From: an uncultured Gallionellaceae bacterium
Lineage (GTDB): Bacteria; Pseudomonadota; Gammaproteobacteria; Burkholderiales; Sulfuricellaceae
DNA: 6,152 nt
Direction of reading: 5' to 3'
Assembly (NCBI GenBank): GCA_937873435.1
Contig: CALMWM010000248.1
Coordinates: forward strand, 1 to 6,152
How positions within the stretch are numbered: position 1 is the stretch's first letter; each line of letters begins with the position of its first letter. The position numbers and the translations under genes are program-made. Of this stretch, positions 1-6,131 are shown one piece after another. Below the pieces are notes generated by a model, which was given only the letters and a program-made list of their open reading frames with translations, had not been told where the DNA came from and made no database searches.

Positions 1-936
1 CAGGTTTTGGGCATTGAAACGACCGAGCAGCGGGCTAACCACTTGCGCGGCACCGCCCGGGGTAGCCACCTCGAAAGCGACACCCGCCGCACTCAGGCGC
101 AGATTGCGCGCCAGCACGGCGATGTGGGCATTGTCGCGGCGCCCTTCCAGGCTGTATCCGACCACCTGCACACCGGAACAGCCCAGCTTGCCGGCCAGTT
201 CCGCACCGAACGGATCGTCGAGGTTGAGCACTGCGTATTTCAGCCCCGGCCAGCCGAACAACCCGGCCTTGGTGGCGGCATAGGCGGCCATGTCGCCGTG
301 ATAGTCGAGATGGTCGCGCGACAAGTTGGTCAGCAGCGCCACGTCGAAATGCACCCCGTTGACGCGCCCTTGTGCCAGACCGTGGGAAGACACCTCCATT
401 GCCGCGCATTGCGCGCCTGCAACATGGTATTCCTGGAGTTGGCGGTGCAGCTCCACTGCATCCGGCGTGGTATTCAACGCGGACGCCAACTCGCCGGGGA
501 ATCCGTTGCCGAGCGTCCCCAGCACCGCGCATTTTTTTCCGAGCGCCGTCATGACTTGCGCCAGCGCGTGGGCGCAGGAGGTTTTGCCGTTGGTGCCGGT
601 GACCCCGACCATCCACATTTTTTGCGAGGGATCGCCATACACTTGCTCGGCGAGCACCCCGGCCTTGCCGCGCAAATCCTCGATCCCAAGGTTGGGCACA
701 TGCCAGGCCGGATTCCACTCGAATCCGGTGCGTTCCCACAGCACCGCATTGCTGCCGGCAGCGATGGCGGCGGGGATATATTGCCTTCCGTCCTGGCGTT
801 CGCCGGGATAGGCAAGGAAGGTATCGCCGCTGCGCAATTTGCGACTGTCGGTTGCGAGGTTCGCCAGCGCCACGCCGAGAGCCGCCAGCGCGGCAAAATC
901 GACCTGCGGGAAAGCGGAGTTGGCCGGCGTGTTCAT
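1..936 (-). CDS. murE: UDP-N-acetylmuramoyl-L-alanyl-D-glutamate--diamino acid ligase MurE, N-terminal 312 residues (gene runs off the left edge)
   Basis: Cytoplasmic Mur ligase that adds the third stem-peptide residue (meso-diaminopimelate in most Gram-negatives) to UDP-MurNAc-L-Ala-D-Glu using ATP. My translation from the ATG at 936 stays open to base 1. Visible motifs: TDSR at residues 29-32 (UDP-substrate site of the N-terminal domain), the ATP P-loop TGTNGKT at 113-119, NTTPD at 155-159, EVSSHGL at 181-187 and TNLSRDHLDYHG at 203-214. K223 fits the lysine that is carbamoylated in this family. The visible part ends at FNAQNL, which corresponds to the end of the central domain. Family members are about 490-500 residues, so roughly 180 residues, including the C-terminal domain and the DNPR diaminopimelate-specificity motif, lie outside. 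The start ATG overlaps the ftsI stop as ATGA, and an AGGGAGG ribosome site sits 4 bases upstream. The third-residue substrate cannot be read from this window. Confidence 0.96.
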   Translation of the reverse strand, partial: MNTPANSAFPQVDFAALAALGVALANLATDSRKLRSGDTFLAYPGERQDGRQYIPAAIAAGSNAVLWERTGFEWNPAWHVPNLGIEDLRGKAGVLAEQVYGDPSQKMWMVGVTGTNGKTSCAHALAQVMTALGKKCAVLGTLGNGFPGELASALNTTPDAVELHRQLQEYHVAGAQCAAMEVSSHGLAQGRVNGVHFDVALLTNLSRDHLDYHGDMAAYAATKAGLFGWPGLKYAVLNLDDPFGAELAGKLGCSGVQVVGYSLEGRRDNAHIAVLARNLRLSAAGVAFEVATPGGAAQVVSPLLGRFNAQNL

Positions 937-2720
937 GCCACCTCCCTGATCAGCGGCGCATTTTCCGGCGGAATAATGTTCTGGGTCGGCGCATCTGGCG
1001 GCACGCTCAGCAGGCGCAGCGCGCCGGCCATCACATGGCTGAACACCGGCGCCGCCACTGCGCCGCCGTAATACTGGCCGTTGGAAGGTTCGTCGATCAT
1101 CACCGCGATAATCAGGCGCGGATTGCTGGCCGGGGCGAAGCCGACGAAAGAGGCGACGTAGCGGTCTTCCGCGTAATGCCCGCCCTCCTGCTTGTGCGCG
1201 GTGCCGGTCTTGCCTGCCACGCGGTAACCCACCACCTGGGCGCGCGGCGCGGTGCCGCCCGGCAGCACCACCATTTCCAGCATGGCGCGCACGGCACGGG
1301 CATTGGCTGGCGAAATCACCGGCACACCCGGCTGCGGCGCTTCCAGCTTGACCAGCGAGACCGGCTTGATTTCGCCGTCGCTGGCAAACATCATGTAGGC
1401 GCGCGCCAACTGCAACAGACTGACCGAGATGCCGTGGCCGTATGCCATTGTGGCTTGCTCGATGGGCTGCCAGGTCTTGTAGGGGCGCAGCTTGCCGGAG
1501 GCTTCGCCGGGAAAGTTGGTCTTGGGAACGCTGCCGAATCCGGCGTGGTTGAACATATTCCACATGGTTTCCGACGGCAGGGACAAGGCGATCTTGGCCG
1601 CACCGACGTTGCTCGATTTCTGGATCACTTGCGCCACGCTCAACACCCCTTCGCCGTGGGCGTCGTGGATGGTCGCCGCACCGATGGTCAAATGCCCCGG
1701 CGCGGTCTGGATCGGTGTTTGCGGTGTGACGATTCCGGCTTCGAGCGCCGCCGCGATGGTGAACGGCTTCATCGTCGAACCCGGTTCGAAGATGTCGGTG
1801 ATGGCACGATTGCGCGTGGTGTTACGGTTGAGCTTGACGCGATTGTTCGGATTGAACGCAGGCAGGTTGGCCAGTGCCAGGATTTCGCCGGTTTTGGCGT
1901 CGAGCGCGACGATAGCGCCAGCCTTGGCCTTGTTTTCGGTCACGGCGGCTTTCAGTTCGCGGTAGGCAAGATACTGGATTTTGCGGTCGATGCTGAGGGT
2001 CAGGTCGCGCCCTTCCTGCGGCACCCTAATGCTCGCCACGTCCTCGATGATATGGCCGAGCCTATCCTTGATCACGCTACGGCTGCCCGGCTTGCCGGCG
2101 AGCGTGTCCTGGCAGGAGAGCTCCAGGCCTTCCTGGCCGTTGTCGTCGACCCCGGTGAAGCCCAGCAAATGCGCGACCACCTCGCCGGAGGGGTAATAGC
2201 GGCGATATTCGTGTTGCAGGAATACGCCGGGAATCCCCAGCTCCATGACCTTGGCGGCATGTTCCGGCGGCATCTGGCGCTTCAGGTAGATGAAATCGCG
2301 TTGCGTCTGGTCGAGGCGCTTGCTCAGGTCGTTCTTGTCCATTTCCAGCAGGCCGGCCAATTGCCCGATCTGCTTCGGCGCGATTTCAAGATCGCGCGGA
2401 CTGACCGACACGGCTTCCACCGGCGTGCTGATCGCCAGCGGCTCGCCATTACGGTCGGTAATCATGCCGCGATGGGCGGATATTTCCACCACCCGGTTGG
2501 TGCGCGCATCGCCCTTCTGGCGCAGGAATTCGTTGTTCAACCCCTGCAGGAACAATGCCCGCCCAAGCAATCCGAGAAACCATAGCAGCAACAGCACCGC
2601 CAGGATGCGCATACGCCAGACCGGCAGGCGCAATACGTCGTCGCGGCGCGAGGTGCGCTTGCCGCTCTGGAACAAGTTGGCAACGCTGCCGGCCTTGAAC
2701 GGATTCAGGGCGATACTCAC
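933..2720 (-). CDS. ftsI: Peptidoglycan D,D-transpeptidase FtsI (penicillin-binding protein 3)
   Basis: Septal class B penicillin-binding protein that cross-links peptidoglycan at the division site, working with FtsW and the FtsQLB complex. It is 595 residues from the GTG start (E. coli FtsI is 588). A basic cytoplasmic tail (about 1-36) is followed by one hydrophobic membrane anchor (about 37-58). The dimerisation/pedestal domain begins near RGMITDRNGEPLA (84-96). The periplasmic transpeptidase domain (about 268-570) carries all three active-site motifs: STMK with nucleophile S315 and K318, SSN at 369-371, and KTG at 504-506. I chose the GTG at 2720 because it overlaps the ftsL stop as GTGA and has a purine-rich site (AAGGGAGAGG) 4 bases upstream. 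The same frame is open to an ATG at 2876, but that would add 52 residues inside ftsL that do not look like FtsI. The stop overlaps the murE start by 4 bases. The C-terminal tail after about 575 is proline-rich; E. coli FtsI is trimmed at its C terminus, and whether that happens here is unknown. Confidence 0.97.
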   Translation of the reverse strand: MSIALNPFKAGSVANLFQSGKRTSRRDDVLRLPVWRMRILAVLLLLWFLGLLGRALFLQGLNNEFLRQKGDARTNRVVEISAHRGMITDRNGEPLAISTPVEAVSVSPRDLEIAPKQIGQLAGLLEMDKNDLSKRLDQTQRDFIYLKRQMPPEHAAKVMELGIPGVFLQHEYRRYYPSGEVVAHLLGFTGVDDNGQEGLELSCQDTLAGKPGSRSVIKDRLGHIIEDVASIRVPQEGRDLTLSIDRKIQYLAYRELKAAVTENKAKAGAIVALDAKTGEILALANLPAFNPNNRVKLNRNTTRNRAITDIFEPGSTMKPFTIAAALEAGIVTPQTPIQTAPGHLTIGAATIHDAHGEGVLSVAQVIQKSSNVGAAKIALSLPSETMWNMFNHAGFGSVPKTNFPGEASGKLRPYKTWQPIEQATMAYGHGISVSLLQLARAYMMFASDGEIKPVSLVKLEAPQPGVPVISPANARAVRAMLEMVVLPGGTAPRAQVVGYRVAGKTGTAHKQEGGHYAEDRYVASFVGFAPASNPRLIIAVMIDEPSNGQYYGGAVAAPVFSHVMAGALRLLSVPPDAPTQNIIPPENAPLIREVA

Positions 2721-3013
2721 TTGCCCTCTCCCTTGGGCTGTTCCGGTTTCTCTTGCGCCGGCACGACCTGGATGCGGGAAGCGTCCGGCACCTGCATTTC
2801 CAGATGCGTCGTGGCGACCTTTTCGATGCGCGCATGCATCGCCCAAGTGCTTTGTTCCAACTGCAACTGCCCCCACTCCACATCCATCTGCCTGGCCTGC
2901 ACCTGCTCCTGCTCCAACTCGCTGAACAGCTTGCGCGCCTTGTGCTGCGAGGTCACCACGCCGAGGGCGCAGATCACCGCGATCATCACCAGGAGAAGGT
3001 TAAGCCGGGTCAT
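2717..3013 (-). CDS. ftsL: Cell division protein FtsL
   Basis: Small bitopic inner-membrane divisome protein that forms a complex with FtsB and FtsQ and helps activate FtsW-FtsI septal synthesis. The 98-residue product has a short N-terminus (MTR), one strongly hydrophobic helix at about 4-22, then a polar, heptad-like coiled-coil stretch at about 23-60 rich in E, Q and L. The segment EWGQLQLEQSTWA (46-58) resembles the conserved periplasmic FtsL motif of proteobacteria. The C-terminus (about 84-98) is a charged K/E/P/Q tail. FtsL is poorly conserved, so the call rests on size, topology, that motif, and position between rsmH and ftsI. The ATG follows the rsmH TGA with no intervening base. A modest GAGG ribosome site lies 8 bases upstream inside rsmH, which suggests coupled translation. 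Confidence 0.93.
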   Translation of the reverse strand: MTRLNLLLVMIAVICALGVVTSQHKARKLFSELEQEQVQARQMDVEWGQLQLEQSTWAMHARIEKVATTHLEMQVPDASRIQVVPAQEKPEQPKGEGK

Positions 3014-3943
3014 TCAGGCCGCCTCGGTGCGTTCCGCGACGCGCAGCACCGCACTGCGCGAGCGAGGATTGGCGGACACTTCCTGATAGGAAGCGCGACG
3101 GGCCTTGCCGACAGCCACCAGACGGGGCGCCGGCAAATCCCTGGCACGCACCGGCAGCTTGGCCGGCAAGGTGTCGGGCTTTTCCAGGTCGCGAATGAAA
3201 CGCTTGACCACGCGATCCTCCAGCGAATGAAAGCTGATCACCGCCAGGCGGCCATGCGGCGCCAACAGCTCGACGCATTGCGGCAGCACTAGCGACAACT
3301 CCTCAAGCTCCTGGTTGAGGAAAATCCGTATAGCTTGAAAGGTGCGCGTTGCCGGATCCTGATTCGGCTCGCGGGTTTTGACCGCTTTTGCCACGATCTG
3401 GGAAAGCTGTCGTGTGGTGTCGATAGGCCCATCCTGCCGAGCCGCAACAATCGTTCTTGCAATCTGTTTAGCAAACCGCTCTTCGCCATAATCCCTGATG
3501 ACCTCGTAAAGTTGTTGTTCTGCTGCACCGTTAACCCACTCTGCGGCGGTTTGCCCTGCATCCGTATCCATGCGCATGTCGAGCGGCCCGTCGAAACGGA
3601 AGCTGAACCCCCGCGCCGCGTCATCGATCTGCGGCGACGACACGCCCAAGTCCAGCAACACCCCGTCGACCTGGGCAATCCCCAGCCCGCCCAACACCTC
3701 GCGCAACGCCGAAAACTGTCGCTGCACCAAGGTCAGACGCGGATCGCTGATCGTTCGTCCTGCCGCAATCGCCGCTGGATCGCGATCCAGCGCAATCAAG
3801 CGCCCCGTCGCACCCAAGCGCTCCAGGATCAGCCGGCTATGCCCGCCGCGCCCGAAAGTACCGTCCACGTAAATACCGTCAGCGCGCACATTCAGGCCAT
3901 CCACCGCCTCATGCAGCAGCACGGTGATGTGCTGCGCCGTCAT
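3014..3943 (-). CDS. rsmH: 16S rRNA (cytosine(1402)-N4)-methyltransferase RsmH (MraW)
   Basis: S-adenosylmethionine-dependent enzyme that N4-methylates C1402 in the decoding centre of 16S rRNA. The product is 309 residues (E. coli 313). Seen: HEAV at 11-14; the SAM-binding motif DGTFGRGGHS at 27-36 and ALDRD at 51-55; DLGVSSPQ at 98-105; a helical insertion domain of roughly 105-215; SFHSLEDR at 237-244; and the typical C-terminal NPRSRSAVLR at 292-301. The start MTAQHITVLLHEAV matches the family N-terminus. The same frame is open to an ATG at 4039, but those extra 32 residues lie in mraZ and look like shadow sequence. The start lies 2 bases after the mraZ stop, and the product ends directly against the ftsL start. 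No normally spaced ribosome site precedes it. A GAAGGG sits about 14 bases upstream, inside a hairpin stem, so translation probably depends on coupling to mraZ. GC content dips in codons about 134-194. Confidence 0.97.
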   Translation of the reverse strand: MTAQHITVLLHEAVDGLNVRADGIYVDGTFGRGGHSRLILERLGATGRLIALDRDPAAIAAGRTISDPRLTLVQRQFSALREVLGGLGIAQVDGVLLDLGVSSPQIDDAARGFSFRFDGPLDMRMDTDAGQTAAEWVNGAAEQQLYEVIRDYGEERFAKQIARTIVAARQDGPIDTTRQLSQIVAKAVKTREPNQDPATRTFQAIRIFLNQELEELSLVLPQCVELLAPHGRLAVISFHSLEDRVVKRFIRDLEKPDTLPAKLPVRARDLPAPRLVAVGKARRASYQEVSANPRSRSAVLRVAERTEAA

Positions 3944-3945
3944 GC

Positions 3946-4392
3946 TCAAAGGGAGAACCCTTCCAGCTCGGGCGGCAAGCTGCCGCTTTCGAATTCCGTC
4001 GCCGCATCCATCATCTGGTTCCAGGTGTCCTCGTTCCACAGCTCGAACTTCTTGCCTTGCCCCACCAGCACCACGCTTTTCTCCAGCCCGGCAAAGCGGC
4101 GCAAGTGCGGCGGCACCAGGATGCGGCCTGCGCCGTCCATTTCGGTATCGCTGGCGTTACCCACCAGATAGCGTTGCAGGCTGCGTATCTGGGGATTAAA
4201 GCTGGACAGGCTATTGAGTTTTTTCTCGATCGGCTCCCACTCGGGGAACGGGTAGACCAACAGGCAGCGACTGGGGTCGGCAGTCACGATCAGCCGCCCC
4301 TCGCATTGGGAAAGCAGGTCGTCACGATGCCGACTCGGGACGGCCAAGCGCCCTTTCGCATCGAGATTCAACACTGCCGTTCCTCGGAACAT
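3946..4392 (-). CDS. mraZ: Transcriptional regulator MraZ
   Basis: DNA-binding regulator of the dcw operon with two SpoVT/AbrB-like half-domains. It forms ring-shaped oligomers and, in E. coli, represses its own operon. The 148-residue product (E. coli 152) starts MFRGTAVLNLDAKGR. It has the paired signature motifs, DAKGR at residues 11-15 and DGAGR at 86-90, each followed by a hydrophobic-proline segment (LAVP, ILVPP). It is the first gene of the cluster. The start ATG at 4392 has an AAGGGG ribosome site 4 bases upstream. It is preceded by a sigma70-type promoter and four GTGGG-type boxes that fit the known MraZ recognition pattern, so autoregulation is the expected circuit. The stop lies 2 bases before the rsmH start. 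I see no truncation or missing motif. Confidence 0.97.
   Translation of the reverse strand: MFRGTAVLNLDAKGRLAVPSRHRDDLLSQCEGRLIVTADPSRCLLVYPFPEWEPIEKKLNSLSSFNPQIRSLQRYLVGNASDTEMDGAGRILVPPHLRRFAGLEKSVVLVGQGKKFELWNEDTWNQMMDAATEFESGSLPPELEGFSL
3948..3963 (-). promoter_or_regulatory. Hairpin at the mraZ/rsmH junction, holding the only Shine-Dalgarno-like sequence for rsmH
   Basis: On the minus strand GAAGGG pairs with CCCTTT (five Watson-Crick pairs and one G-U) around a TTCT loop. The 3' arm ends at the first base of the mraZ stop codon, 5 bases before the rsmH ATG. The 5' arm is the only purine-rich ribosome-site-like sequence near the rsmH start. I infer that folding would hide it until ribosomes finishing mraZ open the stem. 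The pairing is seen in the sequence; the regulatory role is a guess, and the stem is short. Confidence 0.35.
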
Positions 4393-4429
4393 GACACCCC
4401 TTTGTTATCTATTGAGCGAGGAACAATCT

Positions 4430-4464
4430 CCCACTATTCCCCACTTTTCACCACTGTTTCCCAC
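4430..4464 (-). promoter_or_regulatory. MraZ operator: four direct repeats GTGGG/GTGGT at 10-bp period
   Basis: Read on the minus strand, 5-base boxes start at 4464 (GTGGG), 4454 (GTGGT), 4444 (GTGGG) and 4434 (GTGGG), each separated by exactly 5 AT-rich bases. E. coli MraZ is known to bind TGGG repeats with 5-base spacers ahead of its own gene. The 10-bp period puts all boxes on one face of the helix. The first box shares two bases with the -10 hexamer and the rest cover the start of the transcript. I infer repression by blocking RNA polymerase. The second box departs from consensus at its last base. Confidence 0.88.
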
Positions 4465-4491
4465 TATAGATAATAAAAAAACCTCGGTCAA
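4463..4491 (-). promoter_or_regulatory. Sigma70-type promoter of the mraZ-led dcw operon
   Basis: On the minus strand, TTGACC (4491-4486) and TATAGT (4468-4463) are separated by 17 bases. That is five of six matches at each hexamer with ideal spacing. Transcription would start near 4456, giving a leader of roughly 64 bases before mraZ. Two A5 tracts on the minus strand at 4505-4509 and 4512-4516 lie about 50-60 bases upstream of the predicted start and may act as an UP element. The -10 overlaps the first MraZ box, which supports both assignments. The start site itself is predicted, not known. Confidence 0.75.
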
Positions 4492-4684
4492 GTGAAATCT
4501 GGCGTTTTTCCTTTTTGCGACAAGCAGTTAGGAGATTTTCCTCAAGAAAAACCAATATGCTTAAAAAATAAGGGGATAGGATTACATATGAAAGTAACTT
4601 GTGAGATTCGCAAAAGACGCACAGAAACGCAACACATTGAAGTGTAATGACTATTTAATGTACCGAAGAAGGGAGAATTCCGCT

Positions 4685-4719
4685 AAAAAAGAAAAAGCGA
4701 TTGAACCGTTCGAATTCGC
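4685..4719 (-). terminator. Probable rho-independent terminator of the porin gene
   Basis: On the minus strand, bases 4719 to 4697 fold into a 9-bp stem with two single-base bulges: GCGA with TCGC, then TT with AA, then GAA with TTC, around a CGG loop. It is followed at once by TTTTTCTTTTTT (4696-4685). It starts about 110 bases after the porin stop codon and ends about 190 bases before the mraZ -35, so it would separate the two transcription units. The stem is only moderately GC-rich, so termination may be partial. Confidence 0.5.
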
Positions 4720-4827
4720 CTGCAATACCACGTTGCGCTGGAACCGATGCTTGGATCTGCTCGTCGATTTTTAAAGATTAAATCCCGGAAGCGGACGGGT
4801 TGCCCCACTTTGGAAATCAGTTCGAAG

Positions 4828-6012
4828 TCAGAAGTAATAACCGACGTTTATGTTGAGGCGTTTGCCGGCATTGTTGGTTTCCGCGCCCGGGCCTAACCCG
4901 GTGTAGGCTTTGGGTGACATGAAAGTCGAGTTTTTGCCTTGCATGTAATCGACATAGACCCGCCATTTTCCGGCGGCCGCCGAAACACCCGTGACATTCT
5001 GGGAAGAATCGACAAAACCGGCAGCGCTCTTGTTCAGCACGCTATAGTCGTTGTAAACGGTGATGCCGCTGAAAGGCCCGATACTGCCGTCCAGCGCATA
5101 ACTTACGTTGGCAATATAGATGTTTCCCTTGGCAGCAAGCTCGTTCGAGTAGCCATAGGAGCCGATCAATATCGCAGTCGGCGAACCACTGAGCCGATAG
5201 TTATATTGCATGGCTTGCAATTTGACGCCTAGCTTGCCGAACGATCCCGCATAGTGAGCTGCCATGGTGTCCCTGCTGCCACCCTGATTGATCGTGCTAT
5301 CGATTTTTCCATCGAGGTAGGAAAGCCCGATTTCCGACCTCCCATTCTTGCCATGCTGAATTTCATATGCAATTCGGGCGATTACAGTGTTGCTCTCCTG
5401 GTTGCCATTGACTGCGTGGAAGCTATATCGCGCAGATTCTCTTTCCAGTGCATTGCCGCTCGATGCAGACGCCCAGCCGTAGCCGCCATCGCTCGGATAG
5501 AAGGCCAGCTGCGTCTCCAACATGCCATCTCTGCGTGAATACTTGATGCCCAAGCTTTGAGTGTCTTCATACCCGGCCCAGTACGCCATGGACTCCAGGA
5601 GATTATTTCCGGTGTAAGGGTAAATCCCAAAGGGTTGGGAACTCAGCCCAAGTGTCAGTTCGCTCTTGTCAATAAAACGGTATCCCACCCAAAGATGCTG
5701 CAGGAACACCATCTCACCGGAATCCGCCCCCCCCGTTTGCCGCCGGGAGTACCGGTAATAACGTATCTGTCCCGATCCGATTGCCGCCCCGTCGTCATAT
5801 GCGAACTTGCCCATGAGCGTATCGAATTCAAACACCCCCTCACGGTTTGGGACATAGTCCAGATATTGATAATTCCCGCGAATTGCTCCACCAACCTTCC
5901 AGGGCGATTTATCCCCCTCCTGTGCAAATGCAGGGAAGATCATTATTCCTGCGGCCAAAATACTTGCCGTGGCGGCAAGGCGGGAATATTGAATCAAATG
6001 GTGTCTGTACAT
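4828..6012 (-). CDS. Porin-like outer-membrane beta-barrel protein, family not identified
   Basis: Predicted outer-membrane channel or structural barrel; substrate unknown. The 394-residue product begins with a signal peptide: a basic N-terminus (about 1-11), a hydrophobic core (12-27) and a likely cleavage after PAFA at residue 30, before QEGDKSPW. The rest is rich in short alternating polar/hydrophobic strands with aromatic belts, for example QIRYYRYSR (82-90), LWVGYRF (107-113), WRVYVDYMQG (350-359) and the final LNINVGYYF. A C-terminal phenylalanine is the usual signal for outer-membrane barrel assembly. There is no plug domain or TonB box, so it is not a TonB-dependent receptor, and no OmpA-like domain. 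LTLGLSSQPFGI (119-130) faintly recalls strands of OprO/OprP-type porins, which is weak evidence. Start: the ATG at 6012 has GGGGGAG very close upstream (2 bases), and only this start gives the full signal peptide. Base composition (near 50% GC in a sampled stretch) is lower than in the dcw genes. It appears to be its own transcription unit. Confidence 0.85.
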   Translation of the reverse strand: MYRHHLIQYSRLAATASILAAGIMIFPAFAQEGDKSPWKVGGAIRGNYQYLDYVPNREGVFEFDTLMGKFAYDDGAAIGSGQIRYYRYSRRQTGGADSGEMVFLQHLWVGYRFIDKSELTLGLSSQPFGIYPYTGNNLLESMAYWAGYEDTQSLGIKYSRRDGMLETQLAFYPSDGGYGWASASSGNALERESARYSFHAVNGNQESNTVIARIAYEIQHGKNGRSEIGLSYLDGKIDSTINQGGSRDTMAAHYAGSFGKLGVKLQAMQYNYRLSGSPTAILIGSYGYSNELAAKGNIYIANVSYALDGSIGPFSGITVYNDYSVLNKSAAGFVDSSQNVTGVSAAAGKWRVYVDYMQGKNSTFMSPKAYTGLGPGAETNNAGKRLNINVGYYF

Positions 6013-6093
6013 CGCTCCCCCGTTCAGGCGAAACGCAATCCTCGAATTTGCATAGTTTGGTACAACTTGGGGTTCGCCGCTGAAAGTCAGGCC

Positions 6094-6111
6094 GCAGATT
6101 CGCTAATCTGC
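6094..6111. promoter_or_regulatory. Perfect 7-bp inverted repeat upstream of the porin gene (possible operator or leader hairpin)
   Basis: GCAGATT and AATCTGC flank a 4-base centre (CGCT on the plus strand), about 80 bases before the porin start codon. It could be a dimeric repressor or activator site, or a hairpin in the 5' leader if transcription starts at the TATACT element just upstream. No T-tract follows it directly on either strand, so it does not look like an intrinsic terminator. Its function is inferred only from position and symmetry. Confidence 0.45.
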
Positions 6112-6125
6112 CAATCCTGCTTTTC

Positions 6126-6131
6126 AGTATA
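6126..6131 (-). promoter_or_regulatory. Possible -10 element (TATACT) for the porin gene
   Basis: The minus-strand hexamer TATACT matches five of six consensus bases. The -35 position at 17-base spacing falls at the window edge (about 6149-6154), and the visible bases there match poorly. Transcription would start near 6119, giving a leader of about 105 bases that includes the 6094-6111 palindrome. Nothing closer to the gene is better: TATGCA at 6049-6054 lacks a -35 match. Low confidence. Confidence 0.25.

Larger units (their letters stand above)
4393..4827. other. AT-richer intergenic spacer between the porin gene and mraZ; no convincing gene
   Basis: This 435-base stretch is visibly richer in A+T than the genes on its left. 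The left quarter holds the mraZ leader, the MraZ boxes and the promoter. The right half holds the probable porin terminator. Two short plus-strand frames exist: 19 codons from an ATG at 4588 with AGGGG and AGG upstream, and 38 codons from an ATG at 4658 (57 from a GTG at 4601). Neither resembles a protein I recognise, and the longer one reads through the terminator hairpin, so I do not call either as a gene. I see no tRNA, repeat array or insertion-sequence end. Confidence 0.6.

Noticed and set aside
7..1071. Long plus-strand open frame (354 codons) opposite murE and the end of ftsI
   Set aside because: It is antisense to a clear MurE/FtsI reading with all motifs. Its product is rich in H, R, G and Q without domains, as expected of a shadow frame in GC-rich DNA.
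852..2585. Plus-strand open frame of 577 codons opposite ftsI
   Set aside because: The minus strand encodes complete FtsI with the STMK, SSN and KTG motifs. The plus-strand product has no recognisable fold signature and no ribosome site that I can see.
2721..2876. N-terminal extension of ftsI to the ATG at 2876
   Set aside because: The extra 52 residues lie wholly within ftsL in another frame and do not resemble an FtsI N-terminus. The GTG at 2720 has a good ribosome site and coupling overlap.
3944..4039. N-terminal extension of rsmH to the ATG at 4039
   Set aside because: The extra 32 residues overlap mraZ. The family N-terminus (HITVLLHEAV) begins at the ATG at 3943.
3335..4171. Plus-strand open frame of 278 codons opposite rsmH and mraZ
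   Set aside because: It is a shadow of two well-supported genes with intact family motifs, and its composition is low-information.
4564..4576. CTTA-T5-TAAG dyad on the minus strand as a terminator or regulatory hairpin
   Set aside because: A four-pair AT-rich stem is too weak, and the match is expected by chance in this AT-rich spacer.
4802..4808. Single GTGGGG on the minus strand just after the porin stop, as a further MraZ box
   Set aside because: It is isolated, with no partner at 10-bp spacing and no promoter beside it. MraZ sites need several in-phase boxes.
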